From: Thermodesulfitimonas autotrophica
GTDB taxonomy: Bacteria; Bacillota; Desulfotomaculia; Desulfotomaculales; Ammonificaceae
Length of the DNA stretch: 64,000 nucleotides
NCBI RefSeq assembly: GCF_003815015.1
Contig: NZ_RKRE01000003.1
Location: forward strand, 124,001-188,000
Direction of reading: 5' to 3'
Part shown: positions 40,867 through 50,056 of the stretch, piece after piece
How positions within the stretch are numbered: position 1 is the first letter of the stretch
Layout: each line of letters opens with the position of its first letter
The notes under the pieces: model-generated
Databases searched by the model: none
Seen by the model: only the letters and a program-made list of their open reading frames with translations
What the model was told of the DNA's origin: nothing
Translations under genes and position numbers: made by a program

Positions 40867-42099
40867 ATGTTTGATCCGATTGAAGCAGCGATTGCCGACA
40901 TTCGTGACGGCAAGATGGTCGTGGTTGTGGATGACGAAGACCGGGAGAACGAGGGCGACCTCGTGATGGCTGCCGAAAAGGCGACCCCGGAGGCGGTAAG
41001 CTTCATGGCCGTTCACGGGCGGGGCCTCATCTGCGTGCCGATCACGGAGAAGCGGGCGGAAGAGCTTGATTTTGCGCCCATGGTGACCAATAATACCGAC
41101 CCGCACGGGACCGCTTTCACCGTTTCGGTGGACGCACGCGAGGTAACGACCGGTATCTCCGCCCACGAACGGGCGCTTACCATCAGAAAGATCGTCGATC
41201 CAGAGGCGCGGCCTCAGGATTTCCGCCGCCCGGGACATATCTTCCCCTTACGGGCTAAGGAAGGCGGGGTACTGCGGCGGGCCGGCCATACGGAGGCCGC
41301 GGTGGATTTGGCCCGGCTGGCAGGACTTTATCCCGCAGGCGTTATCTGCGAGATAATGAAGGACGACGGGACCATGGCCCGGGTGCCGGAGTTGTTGGAA
41401 TTCGTGAAAAAGCACGGGCTGAAAATCATCACCATTGCGGACCTTATCAGTTACCGGCGGCGGACGGAGAAGCTCATCCGGCAGGTGGGTTCCGCACATC
41501 TGCCGACGAAGTACGGAGAGTTTACGGCCGTCGCCTACGAAAGCCTCCTGGACGGCAAGGGCCACATCGCGCTCGTAATGGGCGATTTGCAGTCGGTGGA
41601 AGCACCCCTGGTGCGGGTGCACTCGGAATGCCTGACGGGAGATGTTTTCGGCTCGCTGCGGTGCGACTGCGGGGAGCAGATCCAGCGCGCGCTGAAGATG
41701 ATTGCGGCGGAGGGCGTCGGGGTGTTGCTCTACATGCGTCAGGAGGGCCGGGGCATTGGGCTCTTGAACAAGATCCGGGCCTATGAGCTCCAGGACCAGG
41801 GAAAGGACACGGTGGAAGCAAACAAAGCCCTTGGTTTCCCGCCGGATCTCCGGGACTACGGTATCGGGGCACAGATCCTGGTCGACCTCGGCGTGCGGAA
41901 GATGCGGTTGATGACCAACAACCCGCGGAAGATCAAGGGCATTCAGGGTTACGGCCTGGAAGTGGTGGAGCGGGTACCGATTGAGATTCCGCCGCGCAAG
42001 GAAAACGGCTTCTACCTGGCGACCAAGAAGGAAAAACTCGGTCACCTGCTTACCCTGGTAGGGAACGACGCGGAGACGCGTGGCGCAGGGGCGAAGTGA
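40867..42099 (+). CDS. ribBA: RibBA: DHBP synthase / GTP cyclohydrolase II
   Basis: A bifunctional 410-residue enzyme. Residues 1-200 are 3,4-dihydroxy-2-butanone 4-phosphate synthase with [24 protein letters not shown] and [10 protein letters not shown]. Residues ~205-400 are GTP cyclohydrolase II with the zinc cysteines in [20 protein letters not shown] and the RQEGRGIGL motif. It supplies both branches of riboflavin synthesis. GGGGGAGG precedes ATG 40867, and the stop overlaps upstream codons of the ribH frame. Confidence 0.96.
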   Translation: MFDPIEAAIADIRDGKMVVVVDDEDRENEGDLVMAAEKATPEAVSFMAVHGRGLICVPITEKRAEELDFAPMVTNNTDPHGTAFTVSVDAREVTTGISAHERALTIRKIVDPEARPQDFRRPGHIFPLRAKEGGVLRRAGHTEAAVDLARLAGLYPAGVICEIMKDDGTMARVPELLEFVKKHGLKIITIADLISYRRRTEKLIRQVGSAHLPTKYGEFTAVAYESLLDGKGHIALVMGDLQSVEAPLVRVHSECLTGDVFGSLRCDCGEQIQRALKMIAAEGVGVLLYMRQEGRGIGLLNKIRAYELQDQGKDTVEANKALGFPPDLRDYGIGAQILVDLGVRKMRLMTNNPRKIKGIQGYGLEVVERVPIEIPPRKENGFYLATKKEKLGHLLTLVGNDAETRGAGAK

Positions 42100-42134
42100 A
42101 TCCGGGAAAATACGCGGAAGGAGAGGGATTGGCG

Positions 42135-42599
42135 TTGCCCAGGATTTTTGAAGGGCACCTGGTAGGCGAGGGGCTAAAGTTCGGCATCGTGGTCGGCCGT
42201 TTCAACGAGTTTATCACCCAAAAACTTCTCGGTGGGGCGCTTGACGCCCTCTACCGGCACGGGGTAAGCGAAGAAAACGTGGCGGTCGCCTGGGTTCCGG
42301 GCGCCTTCGAGATTCCGGTGGTGGCGAAGCGCCTGGCACAAAGCGGCGACTACGACGCGGTGATCTGCCTCGGTACGGTTATTCGGGGGGCGACCCCGCA
42401 CTTCGAGTACGTTGCCGGCGAGATGGCCAAGGGCATTGCCCGCGTCGGGCTCGAAACAGGTGTGCCGGTGATCTTTGGGGTAATTACCGCTGATACTTTA
42501 GAGCAGGCCATCGAAAGGGCCGGTTCCAAGGCCGGAAACAAGGGCTTTGCGGCGGCGATGAGCGCGATCGAGATGGCCAACCTGATGAAGCAGTTTTAA
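42135..42599 (+). CDS. ribH: 6,7-dimethyl-8-ribityllumazine synthase RibH
   Basis: RibH condenses the pyrimidine with dihydroxybutanone phosphate. The 154-residue protein (from TTG 42135) has the family start [38 protein letters not shown] and the catalytic histidine in [22 protein letters not shown] lies eight bases upstream. A GTG at 42096 would add 13 residues not typical for the family. It ends the operon before a strong terminator. Confidence 0.94.
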   Translation: MPRIFEGHLVGEGLKFGIVVGRFNEFITQKLLGGALDALYRHGVSEENVAVAWVPGAFEIPVVAKRLAQSGDYDAVICLGTVIRGATPHFEYVAGEMAKGIARVGLETGVPVIFGVITADTLEQAIERAGSKAGNKGFAAAMSAIEMANLMKQF

Positions 42600-42600
42600 A

Positions 42601-42621
42601 GTTCGAAGTTAGAAGTTGAAG
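42601..42621 (+). repeat. Heptanucleotide tandem repeat after ribH
   Basis: Three 7-base units in tandem (GTTCGAA, GTTAGAA, GTTGAAG) start one base after the ribH stop codon. Related arrays occur at 26480-26500, 42680-42707 and 46130-46150. Confidence 0.55.
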
Positions 42622-42655
42622 AAAGCCACCCTGCCGGTGGCTTTCCATTCTTTTC
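42621..42655 (+). terminator. Strong terminator after ribH, possibly bidirectional
   Basis: GAAAGCCACC (42621-42630) and GGTGGCTTTC (42636-42645) form a 10-bp perfect stem with a CTGCC loop, followed by CATTCTTTT. Convergent rpmB may end at the same structure. Confidence 0.88.
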
Positions 42656-42679
42656 ATAGTTTTTTGATCTGAACTAACC

Positions 42680-42707
42680 TTGAACGCTGAACGTTGAACG
42701 TTGAACC
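42680..42707 (+). repeat. Heptanucleotide tandem repeat next to the rpmB stop
   Basis: Four 7-base units (TTGAACG, CTGAACG, TTGAACG, TTGAACC) run in tandem and abut the stop codon of rpmB on the minus strand. Confidence 0.6.
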
Positions 42708-42899
42708 TTATATCGCCCGCTGCACCTTGCCGCTCTTGAGGCACCGGGTGCAAACCCTGATCCGCTTGGGGCGCCCGTCAACAATCGCCCGCACCCGCTG
42801 CAGGTTCGGGGCCCAGGTGCGCTTGGTGCGGATGTGCGAGTGGCTGAGCTGAATCCCGAAGGCAATCGTCTTTCCGCAGATTTCGCATCTTCTGGCCAA
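42708..42899 (-). CDS. rpmB: Large-subunit ribosomal protein L28
   Basis: A 63-residue L28 with both zinc-type cysteine pairs (CEICGK near the N-terminus and CTRCLKSGKV near the C-terminus) and the central HSHIRTKRTWAPNLQRV signature. I set the start at TTG 42899, which yields MARRCEICGK and leaves a suitable distance to AAAGGAGG; GTG 42908 would sit on that site. It has its own promoter within the 3' end of the neighbouring activator gene. Confidence 0.95.
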   Translation of the reverse strand: MARRCEICGKTIAFGIQLSHSHIRTKRTWAPNLQRVRAIVDGRPKRIRVCTRCLKSGKVQRAI

Positions 42900-42930
42900 A
42901 TTCTCCACCTCCTTTGAGCACCGTGAAGGT

Positions 42931-42960
42931 ATTCTATCACGAGCTCCGGCTTATTTTCAA
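42931..42960 (-). promoter_or_regulatory. Promoter of rpmB
   Basis: On the minus strand TTGAAA (42955-42960) and TAGAAT (42931-42936) are spaced by 18 bases, with TGA directly before the -10. It overlaps the last codons of the activator gene. Confidence 0.65.
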
Positions 42961-43959
42961 CCCTGTACCCCAGCGGTTTTCGCTCCGGTCGGCGGAGGAA
43001 AGGTTGAGGTTGTTCCACTTGCCGCACCGGCTCCCCCAGCGGCTCACCAGTTCCCCGGCGATATAAACCTCGTTGACTTCGCAGTTGTTGGGGCAGTCGT
43101 CACAGGTGAAGGTCCGCGGGATGCAGGTGAAGGAGGCAATGGACGCGGCGCCCCTGAACTTAGAAGGTTGGCGGCGGCGCTCGTAGTTGCGCTTGGCTAA
43201 GAGGGCGGCGCCGAGCGCACCCATTACCTTGAAGGGACCAGGGACAACAATCTCCATCCCGAGGCGCTGCTCGAAGGCGGCCCGCATCCCGATGTTGGCG
43301 GCTACTCCGCCCTGAAAAAGAACAACCGGCTCAATCTTCCGCCCCCGCGCCACGTTGGCCAGGTAGTTGCCGACCAGCGCTAAGCAGAGCCCGGCGATAA
43401 GGTCCTCCTTTTTGTAACCCATCTGCTGCTTGTGAATCAGGTCTGATTCGGCGAAAACGCCGCAGCGACCGGCAATTTTGATCGGGTTGGTCGATTTCAG
43501 GGCGTACTCGCCGAACTGCTCGATGGGGATGCCCAGGCGCACCGCCTGGTGGTCTAAGAAAGACCCGGTGCCGGCGGCGCAGACCGTGTTCATGTTAAAC
43601 CCGATGGGGACGCCGTTCTGAAAGAAGATGATCTTCGAGTCCTGTCCCCCGATGTCGATTACGGTCCCGACCTTAGGCTCCACCCAGCGCGCGGCGACGG
43701 CGTGGGCGGTGATCTCGTTCTTCACGATGTCCGCCCCGACCATTATCCCTGCTAAGCGGCGGCCGCTACCGGTGGTCCCGACGCCGGCGACCTCGACCTC
43801 CCCTAATTGCTCGTAAAGCTGCCTGAAGGCCCGCTGGATTGCCTGGATGGGCCCTCCTTCGGTACGCAGGTAGGTGTCGAAGAGGATATTCTCCTTCTGG
43901 TCTATCAGCACTACCTTCGTGGTTACACTGCCGACATCGATGCCGATAAAGTTGGCCAT
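42937..43959 (-). CDS. BcrAD/BadFG-type ATPase, 2-hydroxyacyl-CoA dehydratase activator-like
   Basis: An ASKHA-fold ATPase of 340 residues with GIDVGSVTTKVVLID, GVGTTGSGR, DIGGQDSKII and the cluster-binding region NTVCAAGTGSF and AGRCGVFAESD. Such proteins hydrolyse ATP to drive a low-potential electron into a partner dehydratase or reductase. An extra C-terminal segment of ~60 residues holds more cysteines (CIPRTFTCDDCPNNC and SRCGKW), suggesting a second metal site. The partner gene lies three bases upstream on the same strand. Confidence 0.9.
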   Translation of the reverse strand: MANFIGIDVGSVTTKVVLIDQKENILFDTYLRTEGGPIQAIQRAFRQLYEQLGEVEVAGVGTTGSGRRLAGIMVGADIVKNEITAHAVAARWVEPKVGTVIDIGGQDSKIIFFQNGVPIGFNMNTVCAAGTGSFLDHQAVRLGIPIEQFGEYALKSTNPIKIAGRCGVFAESDLIHKQQMGYKKEDLIAGLCLALVGNYLANVARGRKIEPVVLFQGGVAANIGMRAAFEQRLGMEIVVPGPFKVMGALGAALLAKRNYERRRQPSKFRGAASIASFTCIPRTFTCDDCPNNCEVNEVYIAGELVSRWGSRCGKWNNLNLSSADRSENRWGTGLKISRSS

Positions 43960-43962
43960 CCC

Positions 43963-46113
43963 TTAAAGCCCCCCTGCGAGCTTTCGTTCTTTGAGGATGT
44001 CTAAGAAAGCCTCGATGCGCGTTTCGAAGCCGGCCTCGCCCGTCTGGTCGGTGATGATCCAGGTGAGGACCGGGATGTCAAAACGCTGGCTCAGCTGCAC
44101 CAGGATATTCTGCGCGACGATTTCCGGCATGCAGGTGAAGGGCATCAGGTGGATGATGCCGTCGATCCCCTCCTGGCGGGCGAGGGCGGTGAGCCCCACG
44201 CTAATGTGTCCGTGCCCCCCAACCTCGGTGCCGAGATAAGGCTTGGCCGCTTGCTTGATTTCTTCCCGCCGGCGCAGTGCCTCCCGGGTGGGAAAAATAT
44301 GCTGGTGGAACCAGTTGGTCACCGAGATCTCCCGGTCCACCCAGACCCGGGGGTCGGTAGAGCGACCGAGCAGCCGCTCCAAGTGCATATTCACGTAGCT
44401 CTCCAGCACCACCCAGATTTCACCCAGAACCCGCACCCGAACGGGGTTGGTTTCCTCCATTTCGATGCTGTTGGCTTCCTCTAAGAAGTTCCGGAGCAGC
44501 TGCTGCACCGTGGTGGAATCCGGTGCCTGCTCCACAGCCCGGACGAACCGCCGGAAGAGCTTGTCGACGGTGCCCTGCTGCCGTTCGAAAGCCCGGATGC
44601 GGTGGCACTCTTTTTCGGCCCGGTCGATGGCTGCGATGCGGTGGTAGCCGTTGTACAGGGCCCTGATGATCCGCCACCAGGAAGCGTTCCCGGTGGCTTC
44701 CTTAATCGCGCCCCGGAATTTGCTCCAGCGGCGGGCAAAAGGCACCGGGGAGTCGATGATGATCATCTCGAATTCGTAACCTAACTTTCGCAGGAGTTGC
44801 TCCTGAATCTGGGCGTACCAGCCGAGCCGGCACTTTCCCTTTCCCCCGACCATTAAGAGGTGGGTAGCGCCGCGCTCTAAGAGGTAGCGCATCTGCCCGA
44901 GGGTGATCACGAAGGGAAGGCAAACGAATTCGGGGGAAAGCGCCTTTCCCAGTTCAATGATTTCCTTGGAGGCGTGCGGCGTGGGCAGCGAGTCGATGCC
45001 GCACTCGCCCAGGGCGCAGCGGATGGCGAGATCGAGGTGCCCCATGGACGGAAGGCCGACGACCATCCGTTCGGGCGGCGGGCCGGGCAAAAGCCGGCGC
45101 TCGGGTGCCGGCACCGGTACCTGTACCTCCGGCCGTTTTTCGGGAGCTACGTCCATAAAGGCCTCGATGCGCGTTACCAGTCCCGCCTCACCGGTATGCT
45201 CGTCGAGCGTCAGCAGCAAAAAGGGAACTCCCTGCCGGCGCGCTTCATCTTCCACGTACGATTCGATAATCGACTCCGGTCCGCATTCAAAAGAACCGAC
45301 CAGGATGAGGCGGTCCACCAAGTGCTGCCGCAGGAAATGGAGCGCCGCGCCCAGAACCTGCGCCTCGAAGCTCCAGAGACGCTCTCCTTCGGCGATGGAG
45401 TCGATTTCTTTTTTGGCCACTTCCGGCAGCACCATCTCGGCGGTGAGCACCGGACCGTAGTGGCGCACCTGTTTCAGGATATCCAGGCTAATGGTGTCGT
45501 AAAGGATGTACGGGTGGCCCACCACGCCGATTACCGGCTTTTTTGCTGTTGGCGTGCTCGGCGGCCCTCCGTTGAAGAGCTTGCCCTTGTCGTAGAGCTG
45601 GTAGGCCTCTTCGATGGTGAGGCGTTTTTCCGCCACCGTCCGGTCGAATCTGCGCTGTACCATAGCGGCTTTCCGCAGCGCCGCGAGCGCCTGGCGGCGC
45701 GAGTTGACGCCGAGGCTTCGCGCCACCGCTACAAAAGACTCCTGCCAGGCGTCGTCTCCCCGGTAAAGGTCGATCCGGGGGATAAGCACCCTGGCGTCGT
45801 CGCGGAGGGCGTTCTGCACCATGTAGGGAATGCCGATAAACTTCGGGCAGCAGAAATTATCCGGTTCCACACTCACTAAGCACGGAATGAGAATATGGTT
45901 GATATCGCGCTCGAGAAGCTCCTTTACATGGGCGAAAAGGAGTTTAACCGCGACGCAGGGCTCGTCCGTCGGGCAGAATTCCATCTTGTTGAGGGTTGCC
46001 TTGGTGGTGGGCGGCGAAACGACGAAGGCGGCCCCCAGGCTTTCGGCGAAAGTGCGAAAGAACGGGTAAAGGTAGTAATACGCCATCGCGCGGGGAAAGC
46101 CAATTGTTAGCAT
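43963..46113 (-). CDS. DUF2229/HGD-type acyl-CoA dehydratase-related protein with duplicated module
   Basis: A 716-residue protein that goes with the downstream activator. The N-terminal DUF2229-type part begins IGFPRAMAYYYLYPFF and has cysteines in EFCPTDEPC and FCCPKF. A C-terminal part resembles 2-hydroxyglutaryl-CoA dehydratase D-component-like proteins. Both parts end with the same motif: DEHTGEAGLVTRIEAFMD at ~305-325 and DQTGEAGFETRIEAFLD near 690-706, so the two modules are homologous. The natural substrate of this family is not known. It is the first gene of a two-gene operon. Confidence 0.85.
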   Translation of the reverse strand: MLTIGFPRAMAYYYLYPFFRTFAESLGAAFVVSPPTTKATLNKMEFCPTDEPCVAVKLLFAHVKELLERDINHILIPCLVSVEPDNFCCPKFIGIPYMVQNALRDDARVLIPRIDLYRGDDAWQESFVAVARSLGVNSRRQALAALRKAAMVQRRFDRTVAEKRLTIEEAYQLYDKGKLFNGGPPSTPTAKKPVIGVVGHPYILYDTISLDILKQVRHYGPVLTAEMVLPEVAKKEIDSIAEGERLWSFEAQVLGAALHFLRQHLVDRLILVGSFECGPESIIESYVEDEARRQGVPFLLLTLDEHTGEAGLVTRIEAFMDVAPEKRPEVQVPVPAPERRLLPGPPPERMVVGLPSMGHLDLAIRCALGECGIDSLPTPHASKEIIELGKALSPEFVCLPFVITLGQMRYLLERGATHLLMVGGKGKCRLGWYAQIQEQLLRKLGYEFEMIIIDSPVPFARRWSKFRGAIKEATGNASWWRIIRALYNGYHRIAAIDRAEKECHRIRAFERQQGTVDKLFRRFVRAVEQAPDSTTVQQLLRNFLEEANSIEMEETNPVRVRVLGEIWVVLESYVNMHLERLLGRSTDPRVWVDREISVTNWFHQHIFPTREALRRREEIKQAAKPYLGTEVGGHGHISVGLTALARQEGIDGIIHLMPFTCMPEIVAQNILVQLSQRFDIPVLTWIITDQTGEAGFETRIEAFLDILKERKLAGGL

Positions 46114-46129
46114 AACTCCTCCGGAATAG

Positions 46130-46150
46130 GTTCACGGTTCACCGTTCGAA
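46130..46150 (+). repeat. Heptanucleotide tandem repeat in the leader of the dehydratase operon
   Basis: Three 7-base units (GTTCACG, GTTCACC, GTTCGAA) lie 17 bases before the start codon of the minus-strand gene, related to the repeats at 42601 and 42680. Confidence 0.5.
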
Positions 46151-46250
46151 GTTTTGGCCTCTGACTTTTAAGTTCCGGCCGCTATCTCCTCTCCGCTTAT
46201 CATTATTTCGCGCGCAGAGGGTTTAATGCGTTTTTCGCCTGACATTTTCC

Positions 46251-46279
46251 AGTTTAACAAAAGATTTCTTTACCGTCAA
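46251..46279 (-). promoter_or_regulatory. Sigma-A promoter of the dehydratase-activator operon
   Basis: On the minus strand TTGACG (46274-46279) and TAAACT (46251-46256) are spaced by 17 bases, leaving a leader of about 130 bases before the ATG at 46113. Confidence 0.65.
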
Positions 46280-46459
46280 CGAACGGCCACCGGTGCTTTC
46301 CGGGGCGAGTCATCTTTACGAAGCGGCCCGGTAGGATTCCGGCGCGCGGTGTGGAAATTTGCGTTAAAGAACGGGCACCTGATGGCTCTCCTTCCTGTGT
46401 TGTAGATGGAGGGCGAAAGCCGGTGCCGGCGAAAGAAAAACCTGGTTCGGAGGGCAAAA

Positions 46460-48520
46460 GTGGCGAGTATCTGGGAGAAACCGGCGCAGTACCTCAAAGG
46501 AGTGGGCCCGCAGCGGGCGCGGCTCCTCGCCCGCCTCGGCATTCACAGCGTGGGTGACCTGCTCTACCACCTGCCGCGGCGGTACGAGGACCGAACGCTC
46601 TGCCGGCCGGTGAAAGCCTACGGGGAAGGGGAAACGGCTACTGCGGAGGGAGAGGTGGTAGCGGTTCAGGAAACGCGCGCCCGTTCCGGGATGAGCGTCT
46701 TGCGGGTGGCGTTGCGGGACCGCTGGGGTATCTTTTACGCCGTCTGGTTCAACCAGCCGTACGTGAAAAAGGTGGCCAAGGTGGGGGCCCGCCTGACGGT
46801 GACCGGGAAGGTGAAATACGGCTTCGGTGTGCCTGAGATCCAGGTCGCGGAGTTTGAAGCGGGGGAAGGGGACGAGGGGCTCAGTACCGGGCGTATCGTT
46901 CCGGTATACCCGCTGACCGAAAAACTTTCGCAGCGCATGCTACGCACCGTTGTTTTTAACACCCTGAAGGCGGAGGCCGCATCTTGCCCCGAGATTTTAC
47001 CGCCGGACCTGCTTGCCTCCCATGGCCTTTTGGAACGGGGGCGGGCGCTATGTGCGGTTCATTTTCCGGAAAGCATGGCGGAGGCGGAAGAAGCGCGACG
47101 GCGGCTCGTTTTCGAAGAGCTTTTTCTGCTTCAGGTGGCCCTCTTGCGTCACCGGCAGCGGGTGCTGGCGGTGGAAAAAGAACACCGCTGCGGCGCGGAT
47201 GGCCCTAAAGTCCGGGCCTTAAGGGAGCACCTTCCTTTTACCTTAACCCCGGCGCAGGAGCGCGCTTGGCGAGAAATTGCCCGGGACATGGAAAGCCGCT
47301 ATCCGATGCAGCGGCTCCTGCAGGGAGACGTGGGTTCCGGCAAAACGGTGGTGGCGGCGCTGGCGCTGGCTAAGGCAGCGGAAAACGGGCTCCAAGGAGC
47401 CCTGATGGCGCCTACGGAGATCCTGGCCGAGCAGCACTACCTCAATCTCCGGGAACTTTACGCGGCCGTCGGGATCGAAGCGGTGCTTTTGACGGGGAGC
47501 ACAAAAAAAGAAGAGCGGCTCAAAAGGCTTGCTGCGGTGGCTAACGGAGAGGCGGCGGTGGTCGTGGGAACCCACGCGCTGATTCAGGAGGAGGTTTCCT
47601 TTCAGCGGCTTGGTCTGGTGGTGATTGATGAGCAGCACCGGTTCGGGGTGCGGCAGCGGGGGTTGCTGCAGGCCAAAGGGAAAACTCCAGACGTTCTGGT
47701 AATGACTGCCACACCCATACCGCGGACGCTGGCGCTTACTCTTTACGGTGACCTCGACCTTACGGTGATTGACGCCCTGCCGCCGGGAAGGCAGCCGGTC
47801 AAGACGGTATGGCTCCGGCCTGCGGAACTCGGGCGGGTGTACCGTTTTGTCCGGGCGGAGGTCGAGAAGGGGCGGCAGGCCTATTTTGTCTGTCCCCTTA
47901 TCGAAGAATCGGAGCAGCTTGCCGCTCAGGCCGCCAGCAAATTGGCGCGTGAGCTGGAAGAAATCTTCCCCGCTTTCCGGATCGGTCTCTTACACGGGCG
48001 GCTTAAGCTCGAGGAAAGAGATAAGGTAATGGCCGCCTTCCGGCGGAACGACGTGCAGCTCCTGGTTGCGACGACGGTAGTTGAGGTGGGCGTAGACGTC
48101 CCCAACGCCACGGTGATGGTCATCCTGGACGCCGACCGTTTCGGGCTCGCGCAACTGCACCAGCTCCGCGGGCGCGTCGGACGGGGCGCGCACGCTTCCT
48201 ACTGTATCCTCATTGCCGAGCGGACAACTCCGGAGGCGGCGGCGCGTATGTCAGCCCTGACCACGCTGGCGGACGGCTTTGCCCTGGCCGAAGAAGACCT
48301 GCGGCTGCGGGGGCCGGGCGAGTTTTTCGGCACGCGCCAGTCCGGGTTGCCGGAGCTCAAGGTTGCTAACATCCTGCGTGATCATGCCCTTTTAGAGCTG
48401 GCGCGCACCGAGGCGGCGCGATATTTAGAACGGGATCCCGACCTTGTTTCCCCTGCCGGCCGGATGATAAAAGCAGAGCTCGAAGCGCGCTTCGCTAATA
48501 TTAAAAATTTAGTTAGCTAA
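46460..48520 (+). CDS. recG: ATP-dependent DNA helicase RecG
   Basis: RecG remodels stalled replication forks and Holliday junctions. About 686 residues: an N-terminal wedge/OB domain (QYLKGVGPQRARLLARLGI, DLLYHLPRRYEDRT), then superfamily 2 helicase motifs LLQGDVGSGKTVVA (I), VVIDEQHRFG (II) and MTATPIPRTLALT (III), and QLRGRVGRG (VI). GTG 46460 follows CGGAGGG and gives a normal N-terminus; ATG 46406 has no useful ribosome-binding site. Confidence 0.95.
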   Translation: MASIWEKPAQYLKGVGPQRARLLARLGIHSVGDLLYHLPRRYEDRTLCRPVKAYGEGETATAEGEVVAVQETRARSGMSVLRVALRDRWGIFYAVWFNQPYVKKVAKVGARLTVTGKVKYGFGVPEIQVAEFEAGEGDEGLSTGRIVPVYPLTEKLSQRMLRTVVFNTLKAEAASCPEILPPDLLASHGLLERGRALCAVHFPESMAEAEEARRRLVFEELFLLQVALLRHRQRVLAVEKEHRCGADGPKVRALREHLPFTLTPAQERAWREIARDMESRYPMQRLLQGDVGSGKTVVAALALAKAAENGLQGALMAPTEILAEQHYLNLRELYAAVGIEAVLLTGSTKKEERLKRLAAVANGEAAVVVGTHALIQEEVSFQRLGLVVIDEQHRFGVRQRGLLQAKGKTPDVLVMTATPIPRTLALTLYGDLDLTVIDALPPGRQPVKTVWLRPAELGRVYRFVRAEVEKGRQAYFVCPLIEESEQLAAQAASKLARELEEIFPAFRIGLLHGRLKLEERDKVMAAFRRNDVQLLVATTVVEVGVDVPNATVMVILDADRFGLAQLHQLRGRVGRGAHASYCILIAERTTPEAAARMSALTTLADGFALAEEDLRLRGPGEFFGTRQSGLPELKVANILRDHALLELARTEAARYLERDPDLVSPAGRMIKAELEARFANIKNLVS

Positions 48521-48659
48521 TTGTTTAAAATCTCTACCACTAAATAAAAAATTTTTTTGTTTTGTCAAATCCGAACTCGTTAATAAAAAAATTACCGGGT
48601 ATGACCGGCTGCGCGGGGACAAAAAATAAAGACAGAAAAAATCAAGGAGGTGAAGTCAA

Positions 48660-48899
48660 GTGGCGCAAGGACAGCGGACGAACCGGGTGCTGGTGCCCGA
48701 GGCCCGGGTGGCGCTCGACCAGATGAAGTGGGAGATTGCCCGCGAAGTCGGCATTAACCTCCCGCCCGGCAGCTACCTCGGCGACGTTCCCTCGCGGCAG
48801 AACGGGGCCATCGGGGGACACATGGTCCGGCGGATGATCATGGCCTATGAGCAGAATCTCGCGGCAAACGTTGGTGCCACTGGTGCCGCGCGGCTCTAA
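48660..48899 (+). CDS. Alpha/beta-type small acid-soluble spore protein
   Basis: A normal-sized SASP of 79 residues. The first helix LDQMKWEIAREVGI holds the GPR-type cleavage region, and SRQNGAIGGHMVRRMI is the DNA-binding signature of the family. It starts with GTG after AAGGAGGTG. The upstream ~120 bases are strongly AT-rich. A terminator follows, and the protease gene gpr is convergent next door. Confidence 0.93.
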   Translation: MAQGQRTNRVLVPEARVALDQMKWEIAREVGINLPPGSYLGDVPSRQNGAIGGHMVRRMIMAYEQNLAANVGATGAARL

Positions 48900-48911
48900 A
48901 ATAGCTCCTCC

Positions 48912-48957
48912 AGGCGGACCGGTTCAACGGGCTTGGGCTGGTCCGCCTAAAATTTTT
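48912..48957 (+). terminator. Terminator between SASP gene and gpr
   Basis: AGGCGGACC (48912-48920) and GGTCCGCCT (48940-48948) form a 9-bp perfect stem with a 19-base loop, followed by AAAATTTTT. The T-run serves the plus strand; the A-run could serve gpr in the other direction. Confidence 0.82.
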
Positions 48958-49009
48958 CTGCCGCGCGAATCTGCCCCGCGCTTGGCAAGGATCGCCTGGC
49001 CCCCCGCCT

Positions 49010-49969
49010 TTATCCGAGGTAGAGGCTGAACTCTTCCGCCGGGATTCCGGGATGGAGGGCCGTAGCGATACCGCCCGCGATAATTTTCGCAGTGTTTTGT
49101 ATTAGGCTGTCAATCTCCTTTGGCGTGACCATCAACCGCCCGCCAAATGGTGCCAGCAGAGTATCGACCACGTTTTGGACCAACTCCGGGTGGAGAAACT
49201 TGTACACCCGCTGCAGGTTCGGGTTCTTGTTGAGTTCCTGCCACAGCTTTTCCATCGCGTCGCTCGCGATGAAGGCAGCGTGGACGACGGTAGGGACACC
49301 GATAGCGATGACGGGGACGCCCATCGTTTCGTAATTGATACCCGTACGGTCGTTCCCGATCCCCGAGCCCGGGCTGATACCGGTATCGGCGAGCTGAATA
49401 CTGGTGGTTATCCTTTCGACGTTCCGTGCGGCTAACGCGTCCACGGTGATGATTAAGGCCGGCCGGATCTTTTCTACCACGCCCCGGATGATTTCTGCGG
49501 TTTCAATGCCGGTGATACCGAGGACGCCGGGGGCGATGGCGCTCACCTCCCGCATTCCCCCGCGGAGTTCTTGCGGTGCGTAACGGTGCAGGTGCCTGGT
49601 AACCAGGGTGTAATCAATTGTCCGTGGACCTAAGGCGTCGGGCGTGGCGTGCCAGTTCCCGAGCCCCACGACCAGGACGCTTGCTGTTTCGGGAAGGTTT
49701 AGGTTTTGCAACAAGAGTCGGAGTTTCTGGGCCAGGAGTTCGACGATTGGCTTGTGGGCCCGGCGGTTGTTATCCCGGAGGGCTGGCGCTTCGATGGTGA
49801 TATAGGTGCCCCGGGGTTTCTGCATTATCCTTTCGGCTTCTGCGGTTTCCACGCGAACGGTGGTGACGGTGGCGTAAGGGAGGGTTTCCCGTTCTACGGT
49901 GACCCCCGGGATCTCTGTGCCGGTGCGCGCGCGAGCCAGTTCGTGGGCTTCAACCGCCAGATCGAGCAC
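49010..49969 (-). CDS. gpr: GPR endopeptidase (spore germination protease)
   Basis: GPR cleaves SASPs early in germination to release amino acids and free the DNA. The 319-residue protein matches the aspartate-type GPR family, with VLVVGLGNWHATPDALGPR, a TRHLHRYAPQEL segment, IITVDALAARNVERI and GSGIGNDRTGIN. The first residues (LDLAVEAHELA) form the propeptide removed on self-activation. It starts with GTG 49969 after GGAGGCAACAGG. Its targets are encoded next door at 48660 and at 12981. Confidence 0.94.
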   Translation of the reverse strand: MLDLAVEAHELARARTGTEIPGVTVERETLPYATVTTVRVETAEAERIMQKPRGTYITIEAPALRDNNRRAHKPIVELLAQKLRLLLQNLNLPETASVLVVGLGNWHATPDALGPRTIDYTLVTRHLHRYAPQELRGGMREVSAIAPGVLGITGIETAEIIRGVVEKIRPALIITVDALAARNVERITTSIQLADTGISPGSGIGNDRTGINYETMGVPVIAIGVPTVVHAAFIASDAMEKLWQELNKNPNLQRVYKFLHPELVQNVVDTLLAPFGGRLMVTPKEIDSLIQNTAKIIAGGIATALHPGIPAEEFSLYLG

Positions 49970-50056
49970 CCTGTTGCCTCCTTAAAATATCTGGCATTTA
50001 TGATTTCCTGCCGGGGGATTGCTTATGCAAAAAAAACTGCCTTTTGCCTGGGCCTG

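Larger units (their letters stand above)
46114..46459 (+). other. Divergent intergenic region between the dehydratase operon and recG
   Basis: The region holds a minus-strand promoter (46251-46279), heptanucleotide repeats at 46130-46150 and otherwise no recognisable element. No clear promoter for recG was seen. Confidence 0.55.

Noticed and set aside
41248-42045. Minus-strand frame of 265 residues opposite ribBA
   Set aside because: Shadow of ribBA; no ribosome-binding site and a composition typical of antisense frames.
44974-45879. Plus-strand frame of 301 residues opposite the DUF2229 gene
   Set aside because: Its opposite strand encodes a recognisable protein; the frame itself shows no motif.
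46406-46459. Upstream ATG start for recG
   Set aside because: No suitable ribosome-binding site; the added residues are not typical, and GTG 46460 has CGGAGGG at good spacing.
48580-48640. Sigma-G promoter for the second SASP gene
   Set aside because: A GTATG element with an AT-rich -10 about 18 bases later is only a loose match in AT-rich DNA.
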